Shown: in pieces, positions 42,661-52,541 of the stretch
Layout of the letters: every line of letters begins with the position of its first letter
How positions within the stretch are numbered: position 1 is the stretch's first letter
DNA from: HGM13006 sp900757695
GTDB taxonomy: Bacteria; Bacillota; Clostridia; Oscillospirales; Oscillospiraceae
Reading direction: 5' to 3'
NCBI GenBank assembly: GCA_959607825.1
Contig: CAUHNW010000003.1
Span: forward strand, 124,001 to 188,000
Length of the DNA: 64,000 nucleotides
Made by a program: the position numbers and the translations under genes
Notes under the pieces: generated by a model
What the model was told of the DNA's origin: nothing
The model's database searches: none
What the model saw: the letters and a program-made list of their open reading frames with translations, nothing else

Positions 42661-43227
42661 ATGGAGAAAACAAACGTTGATTCGCTGCTGGAAGGCCTCG
42701 CTGCGCTTGTAAGCGACGCAAGAGGTTCCCTGTTTGGTCAGGATAAATGCATGGTGGATAAGGACCAGCTCCTTTATCTGGTGGACGCCCTCCAGACACA
42801 GATTCCGCAAGAGCTCAGTCAGTCCAAGGCAGTCATCGAAAGCTGTAATGAGCTTCGTACCAACGCCAAGAAAGATGCTGCAAAGACCCGGAAGCAGGCG
42901 GATCAAATCCTTCAGGATGCAGAGGCGCGTGCGGCAAAGCTGATTGAAGAGAGCCAGATCGTTCAGCTGGCAAAACTCCGTGCGCAGGAGATCATGGATC
43001 ATGCCCAGCAGCAGAGCGATGAGCTGGTATCCGGTGCACTTAGTTATGCGGATCGGATCATGGCAGATGCGGAGAAATCTGTAACAGAGACCTATGATAC
43101 CCTCCGTGCCGGTATCTCTGCCCTTCAGGCCAAGGGGAAGGAAGACAAAACCACTGCGCTGGCCAAGGTAAAGGAGGCCCGCAAGGCCCTCAAGAATGCA
43201 GCAAAGACTGAACAGAACAAGAAATAA
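42661..43227 (+). CDS. coiled-coil protein of unknown function
   Basis: Protein of 188 residues, mostly charged helix rich in Ala, Lys, Glu and Gln (about 60-180), resembling the stalk of ATP-synthase b/E subunits or DivIVA-like proteins. It has no membrane helix. Starts MEKTNVDSLLEGL behind AAGGAGATAGTCGC. Similar coiled-coil genes often follow coaD in Clostridia. I cannot assign a function; length and position argue against a true ATP-synthase subunit. Confidence 0.7.
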   Translation: MEKTNVDSLLEGLAALVSDARGSLFGQDKCMVDKDQLLYLVDALQTQIPQELSQSKAVIESCNELRTNAKKDAAKTRKQADQILQDAEARAAKLIEESQIVQLAKLRAQEIMDHAQQQSDELVSGALSYADRIMADAEKSVTETYDTLRAGISALQAKGKEDKTTALAKVKEARKALKNAAKTEQNKK

Positions 43228-43244
43228 TATTTCAGATGTTCCAT

Positions 43245-43283
43245 ACAACCTGCCCGAAAAATCCGGGCAGGTTGTGTTTTTTT
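43245..43283 (+). terminator. terminator of the uvrC-coaD unit
   Basis: ACAACCTGCCCG pairs with CGGGCAGGTTGT (43264-43275), followed by GTTTTTTT. Confidence 0.92.
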
Positions 43284-43369
43284 GCGCTTTTTCGGACATT
43301 TTTTGAAATGTTATGCAATATGAAACAATCAAACTTGCATGAAATGCGTCAAATTTGTGATTTCTGGGC

Positions 43370-43398
43370 TTTACATCCGCAAAGGGATGGAGTATAAT
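43370..43398 (+). promoter_or_regulatory. sigma-A promoter of pyc
   Basis: TTTACA, 17 bases, TATAAT (43393-43398). Confidence 0.83.
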
Positions 43399-43468
43399 AG
43401 CCATGCTACGTAACTGTACATATACGGGGGAAGAGGTGTCTCCCGTAAAACTGTAATGAGGTGATTTT

Positions 43469-46400
43469 GTGACACAGAAACCCTTTAACAAGGTTTTGGC
43501 AGCCAACCGCGGTGAGATCGCCATTCGTATTTTCCGGGCCTGCTATGATCTTGGACTGCATACGGTGGCCATGTATTCCAACGAGGATACCGGCGGCCAG
43601 TTTCGTACCCATGCAGACGAAGCGTATTTGATCGGTGAAAATAAGAGCCCTGTCGGCGCTTATTTGGATATTCCTGCAATTATTGATCTGGCAAAGCGCC
43701 GGGGCGTGGATGCCATCCACCCCGGCTATGGCTTCCTGTCCGAGAATGCTGATTTTGCCAAAGCCTGCGAGGATGCGGGGATTGCTTTCATTGGGCCTCC
43801 CAGCGATATCCTTGCCATGATGGGCGATAAGCTCTCTGCCAAGCAGATCGCCATTAAGGCCGGCGTTCCCATTATCCCCGGCTCTACAGAGCCCCTGAAG
43901 GATGGAGACGATGCGCTTCAGAAGGCCATTTCCTTTGGCTTTCCCATTATTTTGAAGGCTGCTGCTGGCGGTGGCGGACGCGGCATGCGCCGCTGCGACA
44001 CCCCGGAGGAGGTAAAGCCTGCCTTTGAGCTGGTGCGCAGTGAGGCTCAGAAGGCATTCGGCAATGATGATATCTTTATTGAAAAGTTTCTGGTAGAGCC
44101 CAAGCACATTGAGGTTCAGGTGCTGGCGGATAAATACGGAAACTGCTACCATATTGGTGAGCGTGACTGCTCCCTGCAGCGCCGCTACCAGAAGGTGGTT
44201 GAGTTCGCTCCGGCATGGTCTGTGGATCCCGCCATTACCGAGAAGATCCGGAATGACGCAGTAAAGATCGCCAAGTCTGTGGGCTACATTAACGCCGGTA
44301 CGCTGGAATTCCTTGTGGACAAGTCCGGCAGCTACTATTTCATTGAGATGAATCCCCGTATTCAGGTTGAGCACACTGTAACCGAGATGGTTACGGGCAT
44401 CGATCTGGTTCGGGCACAGATCCTCATTGCGGAGGGCTATCCGCTTTCCCATCCGGCCATCGGCCTGAATTGTCAGGAGGATGTAAAGGTCCGCGGCTAT
44501 GCCATTCAGTGCCGTGTTACCACGGAGGATCCCACCAATAACTTTGCACCGGACAATGGTAAGATCACTTCTTACCGCACCGGCGGCGGCAATGGCGTCC
44601 GTCTGGACGGCGGCAATGCCACCACGGGCACGGTGATTTCTCCCTATTATGATTCCCTGCTGGTCAAGGTCACCTGCTGGGATAACAGCTTCCAGGGCAC
44701 CTGCCGGAAGGCACTGCGTGCCATCAGCGAAGTTCGTGTCCGCGGCGTCAAGACCAATATTCCCTTTGTCTCCAACATTCTGAGCCACCCCACCTTTGTG
44801 GCCGGCAAGTGCCATACCAAGTTCATTGACGAGACACCCGAGCTCTTTGATATTACGGATTCCAAGGATCGTGCTACCCGTGTACTGAAGTATATTGCCA
44901 ACATTCAGGTGGCAAACCCCAATGCAGAGCGGAAGCAGTACGATACCCCCAGATTCCCCAAGGGCTCCGGTCATCCCAAGCCTGCCCTCAAGCAGCTGCT
45001 GGATGAAAAGGGCCCCAAGGCGCTGTCTCAGTGGGTCATGGATCAGAAGAAGCTTCTGATTACCGATACCACCATGCGCGATGCCCATCAGAGCCTGCTG
45101 TCCACCAGAATGCGTACCCGTGATATGGTCAAGGGTGCGGACGGCACTGCTGATATTCTGGCGGATTGCTTCTCCCTTGAGATGTGGGGCGGCGCTACCT
45201 TTGATGTTGCCTATCGTTTCCTCCATGAAGATCCCTGGGAGCGTCTGGATCTGCTCCGGGAGAAGATCCCCAACATTCCCTTCCAGATGCTGCTCCGCGG
45301 CTCCAATACCGTTGGCTATCAGAACTATCCGGATAACGTGGTGAGAGAGTTCGTGAAGCAGTCGGCACTGGGCGGCATTGATATTTTCCGTGTGTTTGAC
45401 TCCCTGAACTGGGTACCCGGTATGTCCATTGCCATGGATGAGGTGCTCAAGCAGAACAAGTTCTGCGAGGCGACCATCTGCTATACCGGTGACATCATGG
45501 ATAAGTCCCGTACCCGCTACACGCTGGATTACTATGTAAAGCTGGCCAAGGAGCTGGAGCATATCGGCGCCCACTCCATCTGCATTAAGGACATGTCCGG
45601 CTTGCTGAAGCCCTATGCGGCCAAGGAACTGGTTCATGCCTTGAAGCAGGAGGTCGGTATTCCGATCCACCTCCATACCCATGACACCACCGGCAATCAG
45701 GTCGCTACGCTGCTGATGGCAGCAGAGGCTGGCGTTGACATTGTGGATACCGCCGTGGCGTCCATGTCCAGCCTGACCTCCCAGCCCTCCATGAACGCCG
45801 TTGTGGCGGCACTTCAGGGCAATCCCAGAGATACCGGCTTCGATATGGCCGGTGTTCAGGAACTCACGGATTATTGGGCTGATGTGCGTCTGCGCTATGC
45901 AAACTTTGATCACGGTCTGAAGACCCCTGTTACCGATATCTACCGCTATGAGATCCCCGGCGGCCAGTACACCAATCTGGAGCCTCAGGTCATCTCTCTG
46001 GGCCTTGGAAGCCGCTTCCTGGAGGTCAAGGAGATGTACAAGAAGGTCAACGATATGCTGGGCGATCTGGTAAAGGTCACACCTTCCTCCAAGATGGTGG
46101 GCGATCTGGCCATCTTCATGGTTCAGAACGATCTGACTCCCGAGAATATCGTAGAAAAGGGCGAGCATCTGACCTTCCCGGATTCCGTAGTCAGCTACTT
46201 CAAGGGCATGATGGGTCAGCCCCCCTGCGGCTTCCCTGTGGATCTTCAGAAGATCGTGCTCAAGGGCGAAGAGCCCATTACCTGCCGTCCCGGCGAGCTG
46301 CTTGCTCCGGTTGACTTTGAAGAGACCAAGAAGGAAGTGGAGAAGTTCTGCCCCAATCCCACCATGCGGGATATTATTTCCTACTGCATCTACCCCAAGG

Positions 46401-46891
46401 TGGTGGAGGAGTACTGGAAGCACTCCAAGGAATATGGCTATCTGATGCGCATGGGCTCCCATGTCTTCTTCAACGGTCTTGCACTGGGTGAAACCAATAA
46501 GATCAACATCGAAGACGGTAAGACTCTGGTTATCAAGTATCTGGGTCTGGGCGACCATAATGATGACGGTACCCGGAACGTGATCTTTGAGCTCAACGGT
46601 ACACGCCGTGAGGTAGCTGTGGTGGATAAAAACGCCAAGGTCACTGGTAAGACCATTGTCATGGCGGATCCTCAGGATAAGAGCCATGTGGGTGCGTCTA
46701 TCCCCGGCATGGTCACAAAGGTCAATGTAAAGCCCGGCGATCAGGTGGAGGAGAATCAGGTTCTTGCAGTCATTGAGGCCATGAAGATGGAGACATCTGT
46801 GGTGGCTCGTATGGCTGGTACCGTAGACGAGGTTCTGGTCAAAGAAGGCGGCAACGTAAAGGCCGGCGAACTCCTGATTACCATTAAGTAA
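43469..46891 (+). CDS. pyc: pyruvate carboxylase
   Basis: Single-chain biotin enzyme of 1140 residues that makes oxaloacetate from pyruvate and bicarbonate. The biotin carboxylase domain (about 1-450) has the ATP-grasp loop AAAGGGGRGMR. The carboxyltransferase domain begins with TDTTMRDAHQSLLSTRMRT. The C-terminal biotinyl domain carries AMKM with the biotin Lys at 1106. The start is a GTG after TGAGGTGATTTT. Strong codon bias, own promoter and terminator point to a highly expressed single-gene unit feeding C4 metabolism. Confidence 0.97.
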   Translation: MTQKPFNKVLAANRGEIAIRIFRACYDLGLHTVAMYSNEDTGGQFRTHADEAYLIGENKSPVGAYLDIPAIIDLAKRRGVDAIHPGYGFLSENADFAKACEDAGIAFIGPPSDILAMMGDKLSAKQIAIKAGVPIIPGSTEPLKDGDDALQKAISFGFPIILKAAAGGGGRGMRRCDTPEEVKPAFELVRSEAQKAFGNDDIFIEKFLVEPKHIEVQVLADKYGNCYHIGERDCSLQRRYQKVVEFAPAWSVDPAITEKIRNDAVKIAKSVGYINAGTLEFLVDKSGSYYFIEMNPRIQVEHTVTEMVTGIDLVRAQILIAEGYPLSHPAIGLNCQEDVKVRGYAIQCRVTTEDPTNNFAPDNGKITSYRTGGGNGVRLDGGNATTGTVISPYYDSLLVKVTCWDNSFQGTCRKALRAISEVRVRGVKTNIPFVSNILSHPTFVAGKCHTKFIDETPELFDITDSKDRATRVLKYIANIQVANPNAERKQYDTPRFPKGSGHPKPALKQLLDEKGPKALSQWVMDQKKLLITDTTMRDAHQSLLSTRMRTRDMVKGADGTADILADCFSLEMWGGATFDVAYRFLHEDPWERLDLLREKIPNIPFQMLLRGSNTVGYQNYPDNVVREFVKQSALGGIDIFRVFDSLNWVPGMSIAMDEVLKQNKFCEATICYTGDIMDKSRTRYTLDYYVKLAKELEHIGAHSICIKDMSGLLKPYAAKELVHALKQEVGIPIHLHTHDTTGNQVATLLMAAEAGVDIVDTAVASMSSLTSQPSMNAVVAALQGNPRDTGFDMAGVQELTDYWADVRLRYANFDHGLKTPVTDIYRYEIPGGQYTNLEPQVISLGLGSRFLEVKEMYKKVNDMLGDLVKVTPSSKMVGDLAIFMVQNDLTPENIVEKGEHLTFPDSVVSYFKGMMGQPPCGFPVDLQKIVLKGEEPITCRPGELLAPVDFEETKKEVEKFCPNPTMRDIISYCIYPKVVEEYWKHSKEYGYLMRMGSHVFFNGLALGETNKINIEDGKTLVIKYLGLGDHNDDGTRNVIFELNGTRREVAVVDKNAKVTGKTIVMADPQDKSHVGASIPGMVTKVNVKPGDQVEENQVLAVIEAMKMETSVVARMAGTVDEVLVKEGGNVKAGELLITIK

Positions 46892-46896
46892 ACATG

Positions 46897-46933
46897 AAAA
46901 TGGCCGCTGGATCTTGTTTCAGCGGCCATTTTG
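46897..46933 (+). terminator. terminator after pyc
   Basis: AAAATGGCCGCTG pairs with CAGCGGCCATTTT (46920-46932). Confidence 0.85.
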
Positions 46934-46951
46934 AAATTCCTGCTTTTTCTC

Positions 46952-46980
46952 TTGCGGGAATCCGCAAAAGAACGTATAAT
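46952..46980 (+). promoter_or_regulatory. sigma-A promoter of the phosphohexomutase gene
   Basis: TTGCGG, 17 bases, TATAAT (46975-46980). Confidence 0.75.
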
Positions 46981-47041
46981 ACGCCTATATGATGGGCAGA
47001 AGCCTGTTTTGGCGCATGCCCGCCTAAAGGAGCGATCACAT

Positions 47042-48769
47042 ATGACATATATGGAAAAATATCAGCTGTGGCTGCAAAGTGTGCCGGAGCAGTCGCCCAT
47101 TTATCGGGAGCTTCAGAGCCTGAAAGGAAACGATAAAGAGCTGCGGGAGCGGTTTGTCGGAGATCTTTCCTTCGGCACTGCGGGCCTTCGTGGTATTATG
47201 GGGGCGGGTACGGATCGGATGAATATTTATACGGTCCGTCGTGCGGCGCTGGCCTATGGACAGTATATCAAAGCTGCTGATCTTCCGGATACCTGTGTCA
47301 TTGCCTATGACACCAGAAATAATGGCCTGCTCTTCTCCCAGACCTGCGCTGCTGCGCTGGCAGAGGCGGGGATTCAGGTCTATCTGTTTTCCAAGCCGAC
47401 TCCGACCCCGGTACTCAGCTTTGCAGTGCGGCACCTTGGCACTGGCGGCGGCGTGGTAATGACTGCCAGCCACAACCCGGCGCCCTATAACGGCATGAAG
47501 TGTTATGGCGCTGACGGCTGCCAGCAGACGGATGCACCTGCGGCGGAGGTTTTTGACCGGATGGAGAAGCTGCCGATGATCTCTGAGGCGCAGACATCCT
47601 TTGAAGATCTGGTTGCGGTGGGCAAGGTGAAGATGATCTGGAATGAGGTCTATGACGCCTACTACGAAGCGGTGTTGTGGGAAATGCTCTGCAAGGATCT
47701 GATCCCTGTTTCAAAGCTGAAGGTGCTCTATACACCGCTGCACGGTACCGGACTGACACCGGTGACGACGCTCTTCGACCGGCTGGGCGTGGACTATGAT
47801 GTGGTGACGCCTCAGGCAACGCCGGATGGAAATTTCCCCACCTGCCCCTATCCCAATCCTGAGACCGAGGCTGCCTTTGATGAGGCGAAGAAGTGCATTG
47901 CCGCAGAGGGGGCACCGAACTATGATGTGGTCATTGCGACCGACCCGGATGCGGATCGCGTTGCCATTGCGGTACCCACTGAAAATGGTCTCCAGCGCTT
48001 TTCCGGCAATGAGCTGGGCTGCATGCTGCTGGAGTTTATCCTCAATAATCGGCTCCGTCAGGGAACACTGCCCGAACACAGTAAGTGCATCAAATCCATT
48101 GTAACGACCCCCATGGTGCTGAACATTGCGGAGCGTTATGGCTGTGAAAATATTGACGTATTGACTGGCTTTAAGTACATCGGTTCTACGATCCTTGGAC
48201 TGGAGCAGAAGGGCAGAGAAAACGAAGTGGTATTTGCCTTTGAGGAGAGCTGCGGCTTCCTGAAGGGAACCTATGCACGGGACAAGGATGCGCAGATTGC
48301 CTGCGTTCTGGTCTGCGCGCTGGCCGCCAGCTGCAAGTTGGAGGGCGTGAGCATTGCGGAGAATATGCAGCGGCTCTATGAGACCTATGGCTATTATAAG
48401 ACACAGGTGGTTTCCGAGGAACTGGACGGCGAGGCCGGCAAGCAGCGTTGCAGCACATTTATTGACAGCCTTCGGGACAACTGCCCCGGTGAAATTGCCG
48501 GGCTGCAGGTTAAAACCGTGGCGGACTATAAGCTGGGGGTGGAAAAGGATCTTTCCTCCGGTGAAGAGAAAAAACTGGATTTCCCGTCCTCCAATGTGCT
48601 TTCCTATGGGGTGGGCCAGCGGAGCCGAGTGATCCTTCGGCCCTCCGGTACGGAGCCAAAGCTCAAAATCTACTATTTTGCGGCAGATGATACAGCCGAG
48701 GCGGCGCAGGCCACTCTGGAGCGGCTGAAACAGGCGATGGCGGAGAAGCTGCGGCAGGCAGGCGTATAA
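47042..48769 (+). CDS. pgcA: alpha-phosphohexomutase (phosphoglucomutase/phosphomannomutase)
   Basis: Phosphohexomutase of 575 residues, PgcA type. The phosphoserine loop is TASHNPAPYNG with Ser143. The metal loop is ATDPDADRVAIA, the sugar loop EESCGFLKG and the phosphate loop RPSGTEPKLKIYY. It interconverts glucose 1- and 6-phosphate for glycan precursors. The start is the ATG at 47042 behind AAAGGAG; a longer open frame upstream contains the promoter. Confidence 0.93.
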   Translation: MTYMEKYQLWLQSVPEQSPIYRELQSLKGNDKELRERFVGDLSFGTAGLRGIMGAGTDRMNIYTVRRAALAYGQYIKAADLPDTCVIAYDTRNNGLLFSQTCAAALAEAGIQVYLFSKPTPTPVLSFAVRHLGTGGGVVMTASHNPAPYNGMKCYGADGCQQTDAPAAEVFDRMEKLPMISEAQTSFEDLVAVGKVKMIWNEVYDAYYEAVLWEMLCKDLIPVSKLKVLYTPLHGTGLTPVTTLFDRLGVDYDVVTPQATPDGNFPTCPYPNPETEAAFDEAKKCIAAEGAPNYDVVIATDPDADRVAIAVPTENGLQRFSGNELGCMLLEFILNNRLRQGTLPEHSKCIKSIVTTPMVLNIAERYGCENIDVLTGFKYIGSTILGLEQKGRENEVVFAFEESCGFLKGTYARDKDAQIACVLVCALAASCKLEGVSIAENMQRLYETYGYYKTQVVSEELDGEAGKQRCSTFIDSLRDNCPGEIAGLQVKTVADYKLGVEKDLSSGEEKKLDFPSSNVLSYGVGQRSRVILRPSGTEPKLKIYYFAADDTAEAAQATLERLKQAMAEKLRQAGV

Positions 48770-48777
48770 TTACAGTG

Positions 48778-48810
48778 GGAGCGGCGGAATCATTCCGCCG
48801 CTCCTTGTGT
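48778..48810 (+). terminator. terminator after the phosphohexomutase gene
   Basis: GGAGCGGCGGAA pairs with TTCCGCCGCTCC (48793-48804) around a three-base loop, followed by TTGTGT. Confidence 0.78.
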
Positions 48811-48855
48811 CTGGCACCGAAATTGTGAATAGAGCGTGAATTATGTACGCTTTTG

Positions 48856-48884
48856 TTGCCTCAGGGCGAGAAATCTCGTATAAT
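48856..48884 (+). promoter_or_regulatory. sigma-A promoter of the C39-like/MATE unit
   Basis: TTGCCT, 17 bases, TATAAT (48879-48884). Confidence 0.7.
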
Positions 48885-48937
48885 ATATAAGTTAAGGCCA
48901 ATAAATCAGATGAGGAGAAAAGGTTGGAGGAAGCAAT

Positions 48938-49558
48938 ATGGGGAAGATAATTTCGGTTCCGTATATCGATCAGACGGAACGATATCCCACCGGTTGTGAA
49001 AGCATTTCTTCGGTGATGCTGCTTCACTATCTGGGGGAGGAGATCACGCCGGAGAAGTTCATTGATGTATTTCTCTATAAGCGGGATTTTGAGTTCCATG
49101 ATGGGTATCTCTATGGGCCGCACCCGGACGATGCATTTATCGGCAGTCCCTATAATGATGAAAAAGGCTCCTATGGTTGCTATGCCCCGTGTATTGCAGC
49201 TGCGCTCAATCGGGCGGCAGGGGAGCGATTTCAATTTACTGCCCAGAAGGGAAGAACCATTGCATGGCTTCTGGAACAGGGCATTGACCGGGATCTGCCG
49301 GTGGTGTTTTGGGCTACGCTGAATATGGAGCCATCCAGTCCGGGGGTAATATGGCGTATGCTGGGCAGAAATGGGGAGTTTCAGTGGATCAATCATCAGC
49401 ATACACTGCTGCTGGTGGGCTACGATGAAAAATACTATTATTTCAATGATCCTTGGATGAACGCCGGCTGCCGGGGCTATGATCGGGAGCTGGTAGAGCG
49501 CCGGTATCGGGAAATGGGAATGCAGGCAGTCACTGTGGAGAGAAGGCAGGAGCCGTGA
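48938..49558 (+). CDS. C39-like papain-fold peptidase domain protein
   Basis: Protein of 206 residues with the Peptidase_C39_2 pattern. Cys20 lies in PTGCESISSVMLLHYLG, the catalytic His in NHQHTLLLVGYD, and the Asp/Asn in FNDPWMN. It has no signal peptide, unlike most exported members, so it may act in the cytoplasm or depend on another route. It overlaps the MATE exporter start (GTGA), so the two probably work together. The substrate is unknown. Confidence 0.78.
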   Translation: MGKIISVPYIDQTERYPTGCESISSVMLLHYLGEEITPEKFIDVFLYKRDFEFHDGYLYGPHPDDAFIGSPYNDEKGSYGCYAPCIAAALNRAAGERFQFTAQKGRTIAWLLEQGIDRDLPVVFWATLNMEPSSPGVIWRMLGRNGEFQWINHQHTLLLVGYDEKYYYFNDPWMNAGCRGYDRELVERRYREMGMQAVTVERRQEP

Positions 49559-50943
49559 ACGCAAATCTTGCCCAATCTCGGAAAAATCCGCTGCTGCTGG
49601 CGCTGGCACTTTCAATCCCGGCAATTTTGGAGCAGCTGCTGGTAACGGCCACATCCTATGTGGATACTGCCATGGTGGGCTCTCTGGGGGCCGGAGCTAC
49701 GGCGGCAATATCGGTAACGGCTTCCTGTAATTGGCTCATCAATGGTGTGATTATGGCACTGGGCGTGGGTTACAGCGTGAGAGTAGCCTATTACATCGGT
49801 GCCGGAGAAACAGAGCTTGTCCGTACCTGCCTGATTCAGGCAGTATTGGGTTCATTGATATTGGGCATCGGTGCCATGGCCATTGGAGTGCCGCTGTCCA
49901 AAGTGCTGCCAAAGTGGATGGGAGCAGCTCCGGCAATTTGCCAAGATGCTTTCCTATATATGTTGATTCTGATGGTGGTATTGCCGGGGCGGACGTTCCA
50001 TGCGGTGTTTTCCGCCATTCTGCGGTGCATGGGGGATACCCGGACGCCGATGATCGTCAATACCCTTATTAACCTTCTAAATGTGGTGCTGAACTTCTTC
50101 CTGATTTACAGTACAAAAAGCTATCAGGTGCTTGGACACAGCGTCACTATGCCCGGGGCGGGCTGGGGTGTTATGGGTGCGGCGGCAGCAACGGGAATCA
50201 GCCTGATCGTGGGCGGTATCTGGCTCACCGCAAAGGTGCTTCTTGGCTCGGGAGAATATCGTCCCCGGTTCCGGGGCAATTTCCACCTTAATGGGAAGAT
50301 ACAGCGGGAGGCGCTGAATGTGGCTGTTCCGGTGGCATTGGAGCGCATTACGATCTCCTCCGGTCAGATCATTATGACGCGGATGGTCAGCACGCTTGGA
50401 ACCGTTTCACTGGCGGCCAACTATGTTGCGGTAACAGCGGAGCAGATCTGCTATATGCCTGCTTATGGAATTGCCTCCGCCTCTACGGCACTGGTCAGCC
50501 AGAATGTCGGCGCAGGGCAGTGGAAAAAGGCAAAGTATTTTGGCAAGCTGACGGGCTGGATCAGCGTGGCGCTGACGGCGGTACTGGCTGCTGCCATGTT
50601 TATCTGGTCAGATGCCTTGGGCAGCGCCTTTTCCAGTGACCCACAGGTGGCAAGGCTGTCCGGGCAGATGCTTCGGATTGTATCAGTGGCAGAGCCGCTG
50701 TTTTCCATGTCCACGGTAATGTCCGGTGCGCTTCGGGGCGCAGGGGAGGCAAAGTACCCCTTCTATGTAGGGGTGGTTTGTATGCTGTGCATTCGGGTGA
50801 GCCTTGGGGCACTGATGCTGTTTGGATTTGGAATGGGTCTTAGCGCAGTGTGGATCGCCATGGCGGTGGATCTGAATCTCAGAGGCATTGCCAACTATCT
50901 GCGATTTGTGCGGGGGAAATGGATCCCTGCTTGTGAAAAGTAA
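49555..50943 (+). CDS. MATE family efflux transporter
   Basis: MATE exporter of 462 residues with about 12 transmembrane helices; ALSIPAILEQLLVTATSYVDTAMVG is the usual start region (first helix), and GALRGAGEAKYPF is typical of the second half. MATE pumps use Na+ or H+ gradients to export cations, drugs or metabolites. The start is a GTG overlapping the C39-like stop. The transglutaminase-like gene follows after 38 bases. Confidence 0.9.
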   Translation: MNANLAQSRKNPLLLALALSIPAILEQLLVTATSYVDTAMVGSLGAGATAAISVTASCNWLINGVIMALGVGYSVRVAYYIGAGETELVRTCLIQAVLGSLILGIGAMAIGVPLSKVLPKWMGAAPAICQDAFLYMLILMVVLPGRTFHAVFSAILRCMGDTRTPMIVNTLINLLNVVLNFFLIYSTKSYQVLGHSVTMPGAGWGVMGAAAATGISLIVGGIWLTAKVLLGSGEYRPRFRGNFHLNGKIQREALNVAVPVALERITISSGQIIMTRMVSTLGTVSLAANYVAVTAEQICYMPAYGIASASTALVSQNVGAGQWKKAKYFGKLTGWISVALTAVLAAAMFIWSDALGSAFSSDPQVARLSGQMLRIVSVAEPLFSMSTVMSGALRGAGEAKYPFYVGVVCMLCIRVSLGALMLFGFGMGLSAVWIAMAVDLNLRGIANYLRFVRGKWIPACEK

Positions 50944-50981
50944 AAAACCTGCCGCAGAGCTGCGGAGATGGAGGAATTATC

Positions 50982-52358
50982 ATGGATTATCAGATCGAAG
51001 CACTGGGCTATCCGCTGCCGGAAGACATTGAGAAGCTCAAATGGCACGGAGATTTTCAGGGGGCCATGGAGCTGATCCAGCGCCGTCTGGAGGAGGATAT
51101 TCCGGAGACGCTGAAAAACAAGCTCCGCATAGAGCGGATGCAGATGGAGCGGATGCTCCGGGACTATGCGATCTCACAGCCGGAGGCGGAGAAGATCCTG
51201 TCTGAAAAGCTCAGGGACTATCAGCCCGGAGAGATCGACCAGCTGCGGAAGGATAATGTGGTGGATTGGATTTTTGTCAATGGGGAGATCCGCTATATCG
51301 ACAGCTTTTACAGTAACCTGATCAAAATACGAAGTGATATTGCCGCCCGCCAGAAGGAGCTGAAGCTCCTACCGCCGGGGGAGAAGGATGACGCCCAGAT
51401 CCGGGACGAGATTATTGAGAAAATGAAGCGCCATGGTACCGTATCCTGTGAGCTGAAGCTCCGGGCAACTGTGACCCTCGGGCAGGAATTACTGGCGTCC
51501 GGTGGTGAATATCACATTCATGTACCGTTGCCTTTGGAAAAAATCCAAATCAGCAACGTGAATTTAACTTCGTACAATCCTGCATATTTTTCAGTGGCAC
51601 CGGCGGATGCGCACCAGCGGACCGTGTACTTCTGTGGACAGGCAGAGGATGTTGCCAAGTGCCAGATCGAGTATACCATGGTCAATACCATGCACTACCA
51701 GAACCCGGATCCGCAGTTGGTTTCGCCTCAGCAGCCATCGTTTGATACCGGAGAACAGCTGCCGCATATTGTCTTTACGCCATACCTTCGAGCTCTGACA
51801 AGCGAAATAATCGGGGATGAGACCAATCCCTTGAAAAAGGCCCGGATAATCTATGATTTTGTTACCACAAAGGTGAATTACTCCTATATGCGCTCCTATG
51901 CAAGCCTTCCGGTGATTCCCGAATACTGCGCATCAAGGCTTCGGGGTGATTGCGGTGTACAGGCGCTGACCTTCATCACCATGTGTCGGATTGCGGGGAT
52001 TCCGGCCCGGTGGCAGTCGGGCCTGTATGCGGATTGGCGCAGTGCGGACTGCCATGATTGGGCGATGTTTTATGTGGAGCCCTTTGGCTGGCTATACTGT
52101 GACTGCTCCTTTGGCGGATCGGCGTGGCGGGCAAAGGCTTATGATCGCTGGAATTTTTACTTCTGCAATCTCGATCCCTATCGGGTGTGCCTGACGGACC
52201 GGTTCCAGACGGACTTCCAGCCGCCCATGCAGTTCCTGCGTGCCGATCCCTATGATAATCAGCGGGGAGAGGTGGAAAGCACTGATGGCCCAGTAAAGCG
52301 ATACCAGTGGGATGGCACCACCGAAACGCTGAGTTGCCGGGTTCTGCCGGAGGATTGA
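50982..52358 (+). CDS. transglutaminase-like domain protein
   Basis: Protein of 458 residues. The N-terminal 150 residues are charged and helical, the middle is beta-rich (about 160-260), and the transglutaminase core holds Cys324 in RGDCGVQALTFITMC, His in CHDWAMFYVEPFGW, and Asp in YCDCSFGG: a complete catalytic triad. It has no signal peptide or membrane helix. Bacterial members are usually peptidases or amidases rather than cross-linkers. The start ATG follows GGAGG. With the C39-like gene it makes two papain-fold enzymes in one unit. Confidence 0.82.
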   Translation: MDYQIEALGYPLPEDIEKLKWHGDFQGAMELIQRRLEEDIPETLKNKLRIERMQMERMLRDYAISQPEAEKILSEKLRDYQPGEIDQLRKDNVVDWIFVNGEIRYIDSFYSNLIKIRSDIAARQKELKLLPPGEKDDAQIRDEIIEKMKRHGTVSCELKLRATVTLGQELLASGGEYHIHVPLPLEKIQISNVNLTSYNPAYFSVAPADAHQRTVYFCGQAEDVAKCQIEYTMVNTMHYQNPDPQLVSPQQPSFDTGEQLPHIVFTPYLRALTSEIIGDETNPLKKARIIYDFVTTKVNYSYMRSYASLPVIPEYCASRLRGDCGVQALTFITMCRIAGIPARWQSGLYADWRSADCHDWAMFYVEPFGWLYCDCSFGGSAWRAKAYDRWNFYFCNLDPYRVCLTDRFQTDFQPPMQFLRADPYDNQRGEVESTDGPVKRYQWDGTTETLSCRVLPED

Positions 52359-52402
52359 ACGAATCCTACAAATGGAAAGAATGAATTTTGCGAAAATTGT
52401 AC

Positions 52403-52430
52403 TTGCATTTTTCACGGAGTGTGTTAGAAT
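52403..52430 (+). promoter_or_regulatory. promoter of the peptide ABC importer operon
   Basis: TTGCAT, 16 bases, TAGAAT (52425-52430) with TGT before the -10, about 110 bases upstream of the binding-protein gene. Confidence 0.6.
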
Positions 52431-52541
52431 AGAAACCATATTACAAAGGATTGTTGTGGCAAAAAAACAAATAAATTCTTCAAATTTTTGCTGCTCTGAA
52501 GGATTTACTTCACAGTCCTGCGAATAGGAGAGAACTATACT

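Noticed and set aside
42661..43227. ATP synthase subunit b/E for the coiled-coil gene after coaD.
   Set aside because: There is no membrane helix, no other ATP synthase gene is nearby, and similarity is only that of a generic charged coiled coil.
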